From the NCBI GenBank assembly GCA_035499355.1, contig DATJYZ010000041.1:1-51491 (forward strand): a stretch of 51,491 nt of DNA, read 5' to 3'. This DNA is from JAEUPI01 sp035499355. Lineage in GTDB: Bacteria; Pseudomonadota; Gammaproteobacteria; Burkholderiales; Burkholderiaceae_C. Shown here in pieces: positions 31,300 through 40,181 of this stretch. Numbering within the stretch: position 1 is the first letter of the stretch; the number at the start of each line of letters is the position of its first letter. The notes under the pieces were generated by a model that was not told the origin of the DNA, searched no databases, and saw only the letters and a program-made list of their open reading frames with translations. The translations under genes were made by a program, and so were the position numbers.

Positions 31300-32487
31300 T
31301 CAGGGCGCGCAGCTGCGAAAGCCGACGAACGCCGCGTCGTGCTCGGGCCCGCTGAAGGTGCGCGCCTTCGGGTGCTTGAGCCGCGGCACCGTCATCACCG
31401 AGCCGCCGCGGCTGACGCGCAGCGTGCGCGGAGCGCCGCCCGCGCTCGACACCGTGCTCCAGGTCGGCGCGAGCTGCGCTGCGTCGTCGCTCCAGCGGGT
31501 CGCGCGCCCGGCCATCCACTCGTGCACGTCGCCCCATACGAATCCGCGCGAGACGCCGGTGCTGGCTGCGATCTCCCATTCGGGCTCGGTGGGCAGTCGG
31601 CGCGATGCCCAGCGACACCAGGCGTCGGCCTCGTGCCAGCCCACGTGTGCCACCGCCTGCGTGGCCGCCACGCGCTGCAGCTGGCCGGCGCGCTGCGCCA
31701 GCACGGCGGGCCCCATCTGCTCGACGTAGCGCGGCGCGCGGCGTTGCGTGCGCTCGAGCCAGGCCCACCCGGCCTGGCTCCACCAGCGCGGCTCGTCGTA
31801 GCCGCCGTCGTCGACGAACTCGACGAACTGCGCCCACTGCACCGGCTGCGCGTCGATCTCGAATTCCGGCACCGGCTCGTCGTGCGCCCAGCGCTCGTTG
31901 TCGGGCACGAAGCCGCCGCGCGGCGTGCCGAGCTCGACGTGCTGCGCGCCGAACCACAACGGCTCGCGGCGCACCCGCGACGGCCAGATCGGCCACAGGT
32001 CCCTGGCGGCCTCGCTGCGCAGCCCGACCGCCTGCGCCATCGCCGCCAGCGTCTCGGCCACGCCGTCCTCGTGCGCGAGCGCGAGGCGGAACAACTGCAA
32101 ACCCTTGTCGTCCTCCGGCGCACGCTCGAGCAGCTCGAGCGTGGCGTCGAGCGTGGCCGCCAGGTAGTCGCGCAGGTGCGCGTCGGCCACGTCGGTGTCG
32201 CGCCAGCGCTGCTCGCGGTTGCTGAGGGTGGGGTCGAACCAGGCGTCGGCGCGTGGCTCGATCGACGCCAGCGTCGCCGCGCCGGCGCCGCCCTGCGCGC
32301 GGCGCAGGTTGCGCGCGATGGCGCACTCCTGGAACCAGGCCACGTGGCCGACCAGCCACAGTGGCGGCTCGAACTCGGCGCGCGCCGCGTCGACATCGGC
32401 GCCCTTGAAGGCGCTCAGCCAGCGCAACGTACGGTTGCGCGCGTCGATCAGCGCCAGCGACAGCAACTCGCGCCCGGCCCGCCGCAT
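31300..32487 (-). CDS. EgtB/SenA-family nonhaem-iron sulfoxide/selenoxide synthase-like protein
   Basis: 395 residues. The N-terminal DinB-type four-helix part contains the metal-binding pattern FEPPLWLVGHVAWFQECAIA, with further His in ALAHEDGVAETLAAM. The C-terminal half is a formylglycine-generating-enzyme (SUMF1) fold (GGFVPDNERWAHDEPV, AHVGWHEADAWCRWASRRLP, TEPEWEIAAS, FVWGDVHEWMAG, RVSRGGSV, FVGFRSCAP). This architecture is that of EgtB (ergothioneine) and SenA (selenoneine). No egtD, senB or senC is adjacent, so the product cannot be assigned. ATG 32487 is used; GTG at 32538 adds 17 residues and neither has a clear ribosome site. Confidence 0.75.
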   Translation of the reverse strand: MRRAGRELLSLALIDARNRTLRWLSAFKGADVDAARAEFEPPLWLVGHVAWFQECAIARNLRRAQGGAGAATLASIEPRADAWFDPTLSNREQRWRDTDVADAHLRDYLAATLDATLELLERAPEDDKGLQLFRLALAHEDGVAETLAAMAQAVGLRSEAARDLWPIWPSRVRREPLWFGAQHVELGTPRGGFVPDNERWAHDEPVPEFEIDAQPVQWAQFVEFVDDGGYDEPRWWSQAGWAWLERTQRRAPRYVEQMGPAVLAQRAGQLQRVAATQAVAHVGWHEADAWCRWASRRLPTEPEWEIAASTGVSRGFVWGDVHEWMAGRATRWSDDAAQLAPTWSTVSSAGGAPRTLRVSRGGSVMTVPRLKHPKARTFSGPEHDAAFVGFRSCAP

Positions 32488-32551
32488 CGCATAGGGGTCG
32501 TGGATGGTCGCCGCGGCGGGCGACAGCGAGCGCGTCACACGCGTTCGAGCG

Positions 32552-33343
32552 CTACGCGCGCTCGATGCGCGCGTAGGCCGAATGATTGTGGATCGACTCG
32601 AAGTTCTCCACGTCGACGCCGTAGCGACCGATGCGCGCATCGGCGTTCAGGCGCAACGCGACGTCGCGCACCAGGTCCTCGACGAACTTCGGGTTCTCGT
32701 AGGCGCGCTCGGTGATCCACTTCTCGTCGGGGCGCTTCAGCAGTGGCCAGATCTCGCTCGACGCGGCGTCCTCGGCGAAACGCACCTGCTCGTGCCACGC
32801 CACCGGCTGCAGCTGTTCGATGCGGATCGTCACCAGCGAGCGCTGGTTGTGCGCGCCGTAGTCGGCGATCTCCTTGCTGCAGGGGCACAGGCTCTTGACC
32901 GGCACGCCGACTTCGCTCCACACGGTGGTGGTGCCGCCGCGCGCCTCGGCGATCCAGCGTCCCTGGTAGTCGAGCAGGCTCTGCACGCCAGACACCGGCG
33001 CGCGCTTGCGCAAGAAGAACGAGAAGCGCGCGTCGATGCGCCCCTCCTGCGCGCCCAGCAGCTCGAGCATGCGCGCCAGCTGCGCCCGCAGGCCGGCGGC
33101 TTCGAGCGGCGCGTCGAGCGCGTCGAGCCAGGCGACGAAGCGCGACATGTGGGTGCCCTTGACGTCGGCCGGCAGCGCGACGTCGAGGTCCCACTGCGCG
33201 GTCGTTGCTTGCGCCGCGCCGGCGACCACGATCGTCAGCGGGTAGCGCACGTCCTTGACGCCGACGCGCTGGATCGCCACACGGCGGTCGTCGCGGCCGC
33301 TTTGCGTGTCGGGGATGTGCAGAGCGTCGGTGAGGTTGGTCAT
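32552..33343 (-). CDS. folE2: GTP cyclohydrolase FolE2 (type IB)
   Basis: 263 residues from ATG 33343 (MTNLTDALHIPDTQS). It converts GTP to 7,8-dihydroneopterin triphosphate, the first step of tetrahydrofolate synthesis. Visible are the conserved FolE2 N-terminus (VGVKDVRYPLTI), the metal/active-site Cys region VKSLCPCSKEIADYGAHNQR and FESIHNHSAYA. Length is normal (about 260-300). Type IB enzymes can use metals other than zinc and are often used under zinc shortage. It lies in the xseB-ispA-dxs-folE2 order common in Burkholderiales, 114 bases after dxs. Confidence 0.92.
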   Translation of the reverse strand: MTNLTDALHIPDTQSGRDDRRVAIQRVGVKDVRYPLTIVVAGAAQATTAQWDLDVALPADVKGTHMSRFVAWLDALDAPLEAAGLRAQLARMLELLGAQEGRIDARFSFFLRKRAPVSGVQSLLDYQGRWIAEARGGTTTVWSEVGVPVKSLCPCSKEIADYGAHNQRSLVTIRIEQLQPVAWHEQVRFAEDAASSEIWPLLKRPDEKWITERAYENPKFVEDLVRDVALRLNADARIGRYGVDVENFESIHNHSAYARIERA

Positions 33344-33457
33344 TGCAGCGGACGGGTGCGGCAAGGGTGCCGCTGGCGGCCATTGTCGCCGTTGTTGCAC
33401 CGGCCGTCGTGTCGCGCCCGCATCAACCCCGCGATCGGCGGGCCTGGCGGCTCGTGG

Positions 33458-35365
33458 CTAGAGGTTCACCGCCGGCCGCACGACCGCCAGCTTGGCGCCG
33501 AAGCGGCGCTGGATCGACTGTTCGATGCCCGCGGCGTCGAGCCCGAGCAGCGCCTGCAGCTTGCCCGGGTCTCCGTGGTCGATGAATTCATCGGGCAGCC
33601 CGAGCTGCAGCAACGGCACGCTCACGCCGGCCTTGGCCAGGCACTCGAGCACCGCGCTGCCGGCACCGCCCATGATCGCGCCCTCCTCGAGGGTGACCAG
33701 CGCGTCGTGCTCGCGAGCAAGTTTGAGCACCAGCGCTTCATCGAGCGGCTTGACGAAACGCATGTTGGCCACCGTGGCGTCGAGCTTGTCGGCCGCCTGC
33801 AGCGCCGGGTACAGCAGCGGGCCGAAGGCGAGGATCGCGATGCGCCGCCCGTTGCCGCGTGCCAGCGTCGACTCGCGCCGCAGCTCGGCCTGGCCCCACG
33901 GCAGCGTGTCGAGCGTCGGCGCCACCGCCACGCCGACGCCGGCGCCGCGCGGGTAGCGCACCGCCACCGGGTGGTCCTGCGCGAAGGCGCTCGACAGCGC
34001 CTGCCGGCACTCGTTCTCGTCGGCCGGCGCGAGCAGGCTCATGTTGGGCACGCAACGGATGTAGGCGATGTCGAACGCACCGCAGTGCGTGGCCCCGTCG
34101 GCGCCGACGATGCCGGCGCGGTCGAGCGCGAACACGACCGGCAGCTTCTGGATCGCCACGTCGTGGATCATCTGGTCGTAGCCGCGCTGCAGGAAGGTCG
34201 AGTAGATCGCGACCACGGGCTTCAGGCCCTCGCAGGCGAGGCCGGCGGCGAACGTCACCGCGTGCTGCTCGGCGATGCCGACGTCGTGGTAGCGCGTCGG
34301 AAACCGCTTCTCGAACTCGACCATGCCCGAGCCCTCGCGCATCGCCGGCGTGATGCCCACCAGCCGTGCATCGGCTTCGGCCTGGTCGCACAACCACTGC
34401 CCGAACACCTGCGTGAACGTGAGCTTCGGCGGCGTCGCGGGCTTGACCAGGCCGATCGCCGGATCGAACTTGCCCGGTCCGTGGTAGTTGACCGGGTCGG
34501 CCTCGGCGAGCTTGTAGCCCATGCCCTTCTTGGTCACCACGTGCAGGAACTGCGGGCCCTTCTTGTCGCGCAGGTTCTGCAGCGTCGGGATCAGCGAGTC
34601 GAGGTCGTGGCCATCGATCGGGCCGACATAGGTGAGGCCGAGCTCCTCGAAGATCGTGCTCGGCACCACCAGGCCCTTGGTGTGCTCCTCGAACTTGCGC
34701 GCCAGGTCGTACAGCGGCGTGTTCTTCAGCACCTGCTTGGCACCTTCGCGCGCGGCGGTGTAGAACTTGCCGCTCATCAGGCGCGCCAGGTACTTGTTGA
34801 GCGCACCGACCGGCGGGCTGATCGACATGTCGTTGTCGTTCAGGATCACCAGCATGTCGGCGTGGCCGAGGCCATGGTTGGAGCCGGCGTTGTTGAGCGC
34901 CTCGAACGCCATGCCGCCGGACAGCGCGCCATCGCCGATCACCGCCACGGCCTTGCGGTCTTCGCCCTTGAGCTTGGCGCCCAGCGCCATGCCGAGCGCG
35001 GCCGAGATCGAGGTCGACGAATGCGCGGTGCCGAAGGTGTCGTACTCGCTCTCGTCGCGGCGCGGGAAGCCGCTGATGCCGCCCAACTGGCGCAGCGTGC
35101 CCATGCGCTCGCGGCGGCCGGTGAGGATCTTGTGCGGGTAGGTCTGGTGGCCGACGTCCCACACGATGCGATCGCGCGGCGTGTCGTACACGTAGTGCAG
35201 CGCGATCGTCAGCTCGACGGTGCCGAGGTTCGACGACAGGTGGCCGCCGGTCTTGCTGACGCTCTGCAGGACGAACTCGCGCAGCTCGCGCGCCAGCGCG
35301 GGCAGCTCGGCACGTGGCAGGCGCCGCAGATCGGCGGGCGAATGGATCGATTCGAGCAACGACAT
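33458..35365 (-). CDS. dxs: 1-deoxy-D-xylulose-5-phosphate synthase
   Basis: 635 residues, normal length. It condenses pyruvate and glyceraldehyde 3-phosphate with thiamine diphosphate, the first step of the MEP isoprenoid pathway. Visible features are GHQTYPHKILTGRRERM, the TPP motif GDGALSGGMAFEALNNAG, NDNDMSISPPVGA, YVGPIDGHDLDSLI, and the transketolase-like pyrimidine and C-terminal domains (FDRAG-like ALDRAGIVGADGATHCGAFD, LPDEFIDHG). It starts 13 bases after ispA ends, consistent with one transcript for isoprenoid precursors and chain elongation. Confidence 0.96.
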   Translation of the reverse strand: MSLLESIHSPADLRRLPRAELPALARELREFVLQSVSKTGGHLSSNLGTVELTIALHYVYDTPRDRIVWDVGHQTYPHKILTGRRERMGTLRQLGGISGFPRRDESEYDTFGTAHSSTSISAALGMALGAKLKGEDRKAVAVIGDGALSGGMAFEALNNAGSNHGLGHADMLVILNDNDMSISPPVGALNKYLARLMSGKFYTAAREGAKQVLKNTPLYDLARKFEEHTKGLVVPSTIFEELGLTYVGPIDGHDLDSLIPTLQNLRDKKGPQFLHVVTKKGMGYKLAEADPVNYHGPGKFDPAIGLVKPATPPKLTFTQVFGQWLCDQAEADARLVGITPAMREGSGMVEFEKRFPTRYHDVGIAEQHAVTFAAGLACEGLKPVVAIYSTFLQRGYDQMIHDVAIQKLPVVFALDRAGIVGADGATHCGAFDIAYIRCVPNMSLLAPADENECRQALSSAFAQDHPVAVRYPRGAGVGVAVAPTLDTLPWGQAELRRESTLARGNGRRIAILAFGPLLYPALQAADKLDATVANMRFVKPLDEALVLKLAREHDALVTLEEGAIMGGAGSAVLECLAKAGVSVPLLQLGLPDEFIDHGDPGKLQALLGLDAAGIEQSIQRRFGAKLAVVRPAVNL

Positions 35366-35378
35366 CGTGTGTGGGGTC

Positions 35379-36278
35379 TCAGCTGGTGCGGTCGACCACC
35401 AGGTCGGCCAGCCAACTCAGCCGCGCAGTGTGCCGCAACCCGCCGCCTGCCAGCGCGGTCTGTGCACGTTCGCGCAGGGTTTGTGCCTGTTTCCTCGCTC
35501 CGTCGAGGCCGAGCACCGACACGTACGTGGGCTTATTCAGGTGCTCGTCCTTGCCCGCGGTCTTGCCCAGCGTCTCCGACGCCTGCGTGACGTCGAGGAT
35601 GTCGTCGACCACCTGGAACGCCAGCCCCAGCGCCGCCCCGTACTGCGACAGCGCGTCCCACGCCTTGGCTGGCAGCTCGCCGCAGGCCGCACCCATCAGC
35701 ACACTGGCCTGCAGCAGCGCGCCGGTCTTGCGGCGGTGCATGTCGCGCAGCTGCTGCTCGGTGAGCGGCAGGCCCACGCTCGCCAGGTCGATCGCCTGGC
35801 CACCGGCCATGCCCTCGTGGCCGGCCGCGCGCGCCAGCAGGCCGCACAGCCGTGCCTGCAGCGGCGCGGCGATGCCTTCGGGCTGCGAGGCCGCCGGTGT
35901 CAACACCTCGAACGCCAGCGCCTGCATCGCGTCGCCGGCCAGCATGGCCTGCGCCTCGCCGAACTTCACGTGCACCGTGGGCTTGCCCCGGCGCAGCACG
36001 TCGTTGTCCATGCACGGCATGTCGTCGTGGATCAGCGAGTAGGCGTGGATCAGTTCAACCGCCACCGCCGCCCGCAGCGCCCCGTTGCGCTCGCCGTTGG
36101 CGGCCTCGCAGGCGGCCAGCACCAGCAGCGGTCGCAGCCGCTTGCCGCCGTCGAGCACGCCATAGCGCATGGCCTCGCCGAGGCCCGCCGGGGCATCGGG
36201 CGGCAACCAGCGCTGCAGCGCCCGCTCGACGGTGTCGAGCTCGGCGCGCATCCACAAATCGAACTCGGATGCGTTCAT
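35379..36278 (-). CDS. ispA: farnesyl/geranyl diphosphate synthase
   Basis: 299 residues, full family length. It joins isopentenyl diphosphate units to form C15 farnesyl diphosphate. Visible are the first Asp-rich motif (LIHDDMPCMDND), the second (FQVVDDILD), GGKRLRPLLVL and the KPTYVSVLG segment near the C-terminus. It lies between xseB (34 bases upstream) and dxs in the standard Burkholderiales order. Confidence 0.95.
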   Translation of the reverse strand: MNASEFDLWMRAELDTVERALQRWLPPDAPAGLGEAMRYGVLDGGKRLRPLLVLAACEAANGERNGALRAAVAVELIHAYSLIHDDMPCMDNDVLRRGKPTVHVKFGEAQAMLAGDAMQALAFEVLTPAASQPEGIAAPLQARLCGLLARAAGHEGMAGGQAIDLASVGLPLTEQQLRDMHRRKTGALLQASVLMGAACGELPAKAWDALSQYGAALGLAFQVVDDILDVTQASETLGKTAGKDEHLNKPTYVSVLGLDGARKQAQTLRERAQTALAGGGLRHTARLSWLADLVVDRTS

Positions 36279-36312
36279 CGAATCAGGACGAACGGCCTCG
36301 GTCGCGCTGGCG

Positions 36313-36564
36313 TCACTTGCCGCTGAACGGCTCGAGTTGCCCGCGCTCGAGCACCTTCACTTGCTGCTCCACGGCCTGCAACCGCGCGCGGCAGAACTGC
36401 AGCAGCTGCGCGCCGCGGCGGTAGCTGGCCAGCAACTCGTCGAGTGGCAATTGCGCGCCCTCCATCGCCGAAACCAGCTTCTCCAGCTCGGCCAGCGCCT
36501 GTTCGTAACTCTCGGGCTCGGCCGCACTAGGGGTTTGCTCTGTGCCGCTTGAAGCGTTGCCCAT
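36313..36564 (-). CDS. xseB: exodeoxyribonuclease VII small subunit
   Basis: 83 residues from ATG 36564 (MGNASSGTEQTPSAAEPES). The conserved core is SYEQALAELEKLVSAMEGAQ, then LPLDELLASYRRGAQLLQFCRARLQ (in part) and a coiled C-terminal helix, as in XseB. It partners XseA, which is not in this window, to degrade single-stranded DNA. A longer frame to 36681 would cross the structured promoter region and is not used. First gene of the xseB-ispA-dxs series. Confidence 0.92.
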   Translation of the reverse strand: MGNASSGTEQTPSAAEPESYEQALAELEKLVSAMEGAQLPLDELLASYRRGAQLLQFCRARLQAVEQQVKVLERGQLEPFSGK

Positions 36565-36593
36565 GAGCCGCGATTCTAGCGATGGGGTGGGGG

Positions 36594-36599
36594 TAGAAT
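36594..36599 (+). promoter_or_regulatory. candidate -10 element TAGAAT ahead of a structured leader
   Basis: GGTAGAATCC resembles other GTAGAATC elements in this window that sit just before gene starts (44803-44808 and, on the reverse strand, 49483-49478). No strong -35 is visible. Transcription from here would begin near 36606 and run straight into the hairpins at 36608-36659. Confidence 0.4.
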
Positions 36600-36607
36600 C
36601 CCATCCC

Positions 36608-36659
36608 CGCTTGCGAGGATGCAAGCGACAAAGCCGGCTCAGCGTAGCCGGTTTTGTTT
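36608..36659 (+). ncRNA. two-hairpin leader or small RNA ending in an intrinsic terminator
   Basis: Hairpin 1 is CGCTTGC (36608-36614), loop GAGGAT, GCAAGCG (36621-36627). Hairpin 2 is AAAGCCGGCT (36630-36639), loop CAGCGT, AGCCGGTTTT (36646-36655), followed by GTTT, a convincing terminator. A third stem, CCCACCC/GGGTGGG (36665-36671 with 36683-36689), follows before the Rieske gene at 36723. The GGA in the first loop is the type of site bound by CsrA/RsmA. It could be a short RNA or an attenuator of the Rieske gene. I do not recognise a known family. Confidence 0.5.
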
Positions 36660-36722
36660 CCAAGCCCACCCGCAGGGCCACCGGGTGGGGGTTCGATACG
36701 GTTTTCCGAAAGTCCGGGGATC

Positions 36723-37847
36723 ATGTCCGACCTGAGCCACAGTCTCGAAGCTCTCGCGCGCAGCCGCACCCAACTTCCAGTTCACAGCTACTTCGATGCC
36801 GACCTGTTTCGTCGCGAACAGGAGCTGATCTTTCAGTCCGGGCCTCGGTACATCGGCCATGAACTGGCCGTGCCCGAGGTCGGAAACCATCACGCGCTAC
36901 CCCAGGAGGGCGAAGGCCGCTCGCTGGTGCACACGCGCGACGGCGTCGAACTCATCTCGAACGTCTGCCGGCATCGCCAGGCAGTGATCCTGCGTGGCCG
37001 CGGCCATGTGCAGGGCCAGATCGTCTGCCCGCTGCACCGCTGGACCTACGACCTGCACGGCCGGCTGATCGGCGCTCCGCACTTCGAGCAGGACCCGTGC
37101 CTCGACTTGCGCAACGATCCGCTGCAGCGCTGGAACGGCCTGCTGTTCGAGGCCAACGGCTTCGATGTCGCCGCCGAGCTCGGCGCGGTGGTGCCCGGGG
37201 ACCCGCTCGACTTCAGCGGCTACGTGCTCGACAAGGTGCAGCTGCACGAGTGCGACTACAACTGGAAGACCTTCATCGAGGTCTACCTCGAGGACTACCA
37301 CGTCGGTCCGTTCCATCCGGGGCTCGGCCGCTTCGTCACCTGCGACGACCTGCGCTGGCGCTACGGCACCCACCATTCGGTGCAGACGGTGGGCGTGCGC
37401 AACGCGCTGCAGCAGCCCGGCTCGCCGGTGTACCAGCGCTGGCACGACGCGGTAATGAAGTTCCGCAACGGCGTGCCGCCCGAGCACGGCGCGATCTGGC
37501 TCACGCTGTACCCCAATGTGATGCTCGAGTGGTATCCGCACGTGCTGGTGGTGTCGACGCTGTTTCCCAAGGGCCCGCAGAAGACGCTCAACCTGGTGGA
37601 GTTCTTCTACCCGGAGGAGATCGCCGCCTTCGAGCGCGAGTTCATCGAGGCCGAGCAGGCCGCCTACGAGGAAACCTGCGCCGAGGACGACGAGATCGCG
37701 CTGCGCATGGACGCCGGTCGCAAGGCGCTGATGGAGCGCGGCGACGACGAGGTCGGCCCGTACCAGAGCCCGATGGAAGACGGCATGCAGCAATTCCACG
37801 AGTGGTATCGGCGGATGATGCGAGGGACGGTGCCCCCTGCGCCGTAG
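36723..37847 (+). CDS. Rieske nonhaem-iron oxygenase, alpha-subunit type
   Basis: 374 residues. The Rieske [2Fe-2S] centre is C82-R-H84 (NVCRHRQ) and C102-P-L-H105 (VCPLHRW). The catalytic domain has the mononuclear iron motif in YNWKTFIEVYLEDYHVGPFH (His pair in DYHVGPFH) and a C-terminal acidic helix region with a probable Asp/Glu ligand. This architecture fits ring-hydroxylating oxygenases and the related choline/glycine-betaine-type monooxygenases, with about 370-430 residues. No reductase gene is adjacent, so electrons must come from elsewhere. Substrate unknown. A structured leader lies upstream. Confidence 0.82.
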   Translation: MSDLSHSLEALARSRTQLPVHSYFDADLFRREQELIFQSGPRYIGHELAVPEVGNHHALPQEGEGRSLVHTRDGVELISNVCRHRQAVILRGRGHVQGQIVCPLHRWTYDLHGRLIGAPHFEQDPCLDLRNDPLQRWNGLLFEANGFDVAAELGAVVPGDPLDFSGYVLDKVQLHECDYNWKTFIEVYLEDYHVGPFHPGLGRFVTCDDLRWRYGTHHSVQTVGVRNALQQPGSPVYQRWHDAVMKFRNGVPPEHGAIWLTLYPNVMLEWYPHVLVVSTLFPKGPQKTLNLVEFFYPEEIAAFEREFIEAEQAAYEETCAEDDEIALRMDAGRKALMERGDDEVGPYQSPMEDGMQQFHEWYRRMMRGTVPPAP

Positions 37848-37871
37848 ACCGGGCCGCGTGGGGGCGGGGCC

Positions 37872-38771
37872 ATGACGTCGGCGCCGCTGCTGATGGTGTT
37901 GGCGACGCTGCTGTTCGCCGTGATGGGCGTGGCCGTCAAGTTCGCGTCGACGCACTACAACGCGGCCGAGCTGGTGTTCTACCGCAGTGCCCTCGGCATC
38001 GTGCTGATCGGCGCCTACGCCCGCTGGCGCGGCATCGCGCTGCGCACGCCGGTGCCGGCGATGCACGCCTGGCGCAGCGCCACCGGCGTGGCGTCGCTGG
38101 CGCTGTGGTTCTACTCGATCGAAGGCCTGCCGCTGGGCACCGCGATGGCGTTGAACTACATGTCGTCGGTGTGGATGGCGCTGTTCCTGCTGGGCGGCGC
38201 GGTCTGGCTCGGCGCGTCGCGCGTCGACTCGCGCCTGATCGCGGCCGTGCTGGTGGGCTTTGCCGGCGTCGCGCTGGTGCTGCGGCCGACGATGCAGACC
38301 GACCAGGCGCTGTACGGGTTGTCGGGCCTGTCGTCGGGCCTGCTGGCCGCGATGGCGTACCTGCAGATCACCGCGCTCGGCCGTGCCGGCGAGCCCGACG
38401 TGCGGGTGGTGTTCTACTTCTCGCTCGGCGGCGCCCTGCTCGGCGCGCTGCTGGCGAGCGTGACCGGCTGGCACGGGCACGACCCCGTCGGCGTCGCGCT
38501 GCTGCTGGCGATCGGCGCGCTGGCCACGGTGGCGCAGACGCTGATGACGCGGGCGTACACGATCGGCAGCGCCCTCACCAATGCCAGTCTGCAGTACCTG
38601 GGCATCGTGTTCGCCAGCCTGTTCGGCGTCTGGCTGTTCCATGATGTGCTCGGCTGGGCGGCGCTGCTCGGCATCGGGCTGATCATTGCGGCCGGGCTCG
38701 CTGCCACCACCTTGCAATTGCGCACGCCACCGCGTGACGCGCCCACCACGCTGCATCCGCCCGAAGCCTGA
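37872..38771 (+). CDS. DMT-superfamily (EamA) transporter
   Basis: 299 residues with ten hydrophobic helices arranged as two EamA repeats (LVFYRSALGIVLIGAYARW and PLGTAMALNYMSSVWMALFL in the first; LSSGLLAAMAYLQITALGR and AYTIGSALTNASLQYLGIVF in the second). Such proteins export amino acids or other small metabolites. It starts 24 bases after the Rieske gene and is probably co-transcribed with it. Substrate not readable. Confidence 0.85.
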   Translation: MTSAPLLMVLATLLFAVMGVAVKFASTHYNAAELVFYRSALGIVLIGAYARWRGIALRTPVPAMHAWRSATGVASLALWFYSIEGLPLGTAMALNYMSSVWMALFLLGGAVWLGASRVDSRLIAAVLVGFAGVALVLRPTMQTDQALYGLSGLSSGLLAAMAYLQITALGRAGEPDVRVVFYFSLGGALLGALLASVTGWHGHDPVGVALLLAIGALATVAQTLMTRAYTIGSALTNASLQYLGIVFASLFGVWLFHDVLGWAALLGIGLIIAAGLAATTLQLRTPPRDAPTTLHPPEA

Positions 38772-38794
38772 AGCTCCTCACAACCACCCACGCC

Positions 38795-39634
38795 ATGATC
38801 GAACGCACCTTGATCTCCGCCGACTCGCTGCGCACGCTGCTGGCCAGCGGCAAGCCCTGCGTGCTGCTCGACTGCGGTTTCGACCTCGCCGACCCCGCTG
38901 CCGGAGCACGCGCCCATGCCCAGGGTCACCTGCCCGGCGCCCGCTACGCCCACCTCGACCACGACCTGAGCGCGCCCAAGAACGGCCGCAACGGCCGCCA
39001 CCCGCTGCCCACGCGCGAGGTGTTCGCAGCCACCGTCGCGCGCTGGGGCGTGCGACCGGGTACGCCGGTGGTCTGCTACGACGACCAGGGCGGCCCGTAC
39101 GCGGCGCGTGCATGGTGGATGCTGCGCTGGATCGGGCACGACGAGGTCGCCGTGCTCGACGGCGGCCGCGCCGCGTGGCTCGTCGCCGGCGGGGCGCTCG
39201 AGACGGCGCTGGCCGCCGAGATCACCGCGGCTGCGCCCTACCCGCTGTCCGAGGCCTCGATGCCGACGGTGCCGGCCGATCGTCTGCTGGCGCTGCTGGG
39301 CAAGGTGACCGTGCTCGACGCGCGCGCCGGCGAACGCTTCCGCGGCGAGGTCGAGACGATCGACCCGGTGGCCGGCCACATCCCCGGCGCGCGCAACCGC
39401 TTCTTCAAGGACAACCTGCGCGCCGACGGGCGCTTCCGCTCCAGCGCCGAGTTGCGTGCCGCGTTCGAGCCGTTCGGCGAGCCCACCGCGTGCGTGCACC
39501 AGTGCGGCTCCGGCGTCACCGCGTGCCACAACCTGCTGGCCATGGAGCATGCCGGCCTCACCGGCTCGGCGCTGTACCCGGGCTCCTGGAGCGAGTGGTG
39601 CGCCGACCCCGGCCGGCCGGTCGCGCGCGGCTAG
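38795..39634 (+). CDS. rhodanese-type sulfurtransferase (two-domain, SseA-like)
   Basis: 279 residues with two rhodanese domains. The N-terminal inactive domain contains AHAQGHLPGARYAHLDHDLS and VVCYDDQGGPYAARAWWMLR (no catalytic Cys in the loop). The C-terminal domain holds VAGHIPGARNRFFKDNL and the catalytic loop HQCGSGVTACHN with the active-site Cys. Loops starting CG-SGVTA are typical of 3-mercaptopyruvate sulfurtransferases. Full length. Confidence 0.88.
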   Translation: MIERTLISADSLRTLLASGKPCVLLDCGFDLADPAAGARAHAQGHLPGARYAHLDHDLSAPKNGRNGRHPLPTREVFAATVARWGVRPGTPVVCYDDQGGPYAARAWWMLRWIGHDEVAVLDGGRAAWLVAGGALETALAAEITAAAPYPLSEASMPTVPADRLLALLGKVTVLDARAGERFRGEVETIDPVAGHIPGARNRFFKDNLRADGRFRSSAELRAAFEPFGEPTACVHQCGSGVTACHNLLAMEHAGLTGSALYPGSWSEWCADPGRPVARG

Positions 39635-39734
39635 CCGCAACCGGCCGCCCTTCCGGAGCTTGATCCAGGGCAACCTGCCTGGCCCGGATCGGCGCACACT
39701 TCCGGGCGCGCCGACTTCAGGCAGGAGATCGACC

Positions 39735-40169
39735 ATGTATCAGCGAATCCTCGTTCCGACCGATGGCTCCGACATCACCGCCAAGGCGGTGGCGGCGGCG
39801 ATCGACCTGGCCAAGCTGAGCGGCGCGCAGCTGCGCACGATCAGCGTCAAGGAGCCGTTCCCGTACAGCGCGATCTCCGAGATGCAGCCGGTGCCGCCGC
39901 AGGAGTTCTACGACGCCCAGGAGCGCATCGCCGCGAGCCGCGTCAAGTCGGTGCAGGACACCGCCGCCGCGGCCGGCCTGACGTGCCAGGCCCACACGGT
40001 GGAGGCCCTGCATGCGTGGGAGGCGATCCTCGACTACGCCAAGAGCCAGCAATGCGACCTGATCGTGATGGCATCGCACGGCCGGCGCGGCGTCGCTGCG
40101 CTGCTGCTCGGCAGCGAGACGCAGCGGGTGCTGATCCACAGCACCCTGCCGGTGTTGATCGTCAAATAG
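39735..40169 (+). CDS. universal stress protein (UspA family)
   Basis: 144 residues from ATG 39735 after AGGAG. The single Usp domain is MYQRILVPTDGSDITAKAV at the N-terminus and the ATP-binding signature in VMASHGRRGVAALLLGSETQRVLIHS (in part), followed by TLPVLIVK. The G-2x-G-9x-G-S/T pattern suggests an ATP-binding Usp. Function under stress is general. It converges on the ZIP gene 12 bases away. Confidence 0.93.
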   Translation: MYQRILVPTDGSDITAKAVAAAIDLAKLSGAQLRTISVKEPFPYSAISEMQPVPPQEFYDAQERIAASRVKSVQDTAAAAGLTCQAHTVEALHAWEAILDYAKSQQCDLIVMASHGRRGVAALLLGSETQRVLIHSTLPVLIVK

Positions 40170-40181
40170 CCGGGCGGCGCG

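Noticed and set aside
32504..35590. A 1028-codon + strand frame antisense to folE2 and dxs
   Set aside because: It is an Arg/Gln/His-rich shadow of conserved genes on the other strand, typical of GC-rich DNA.
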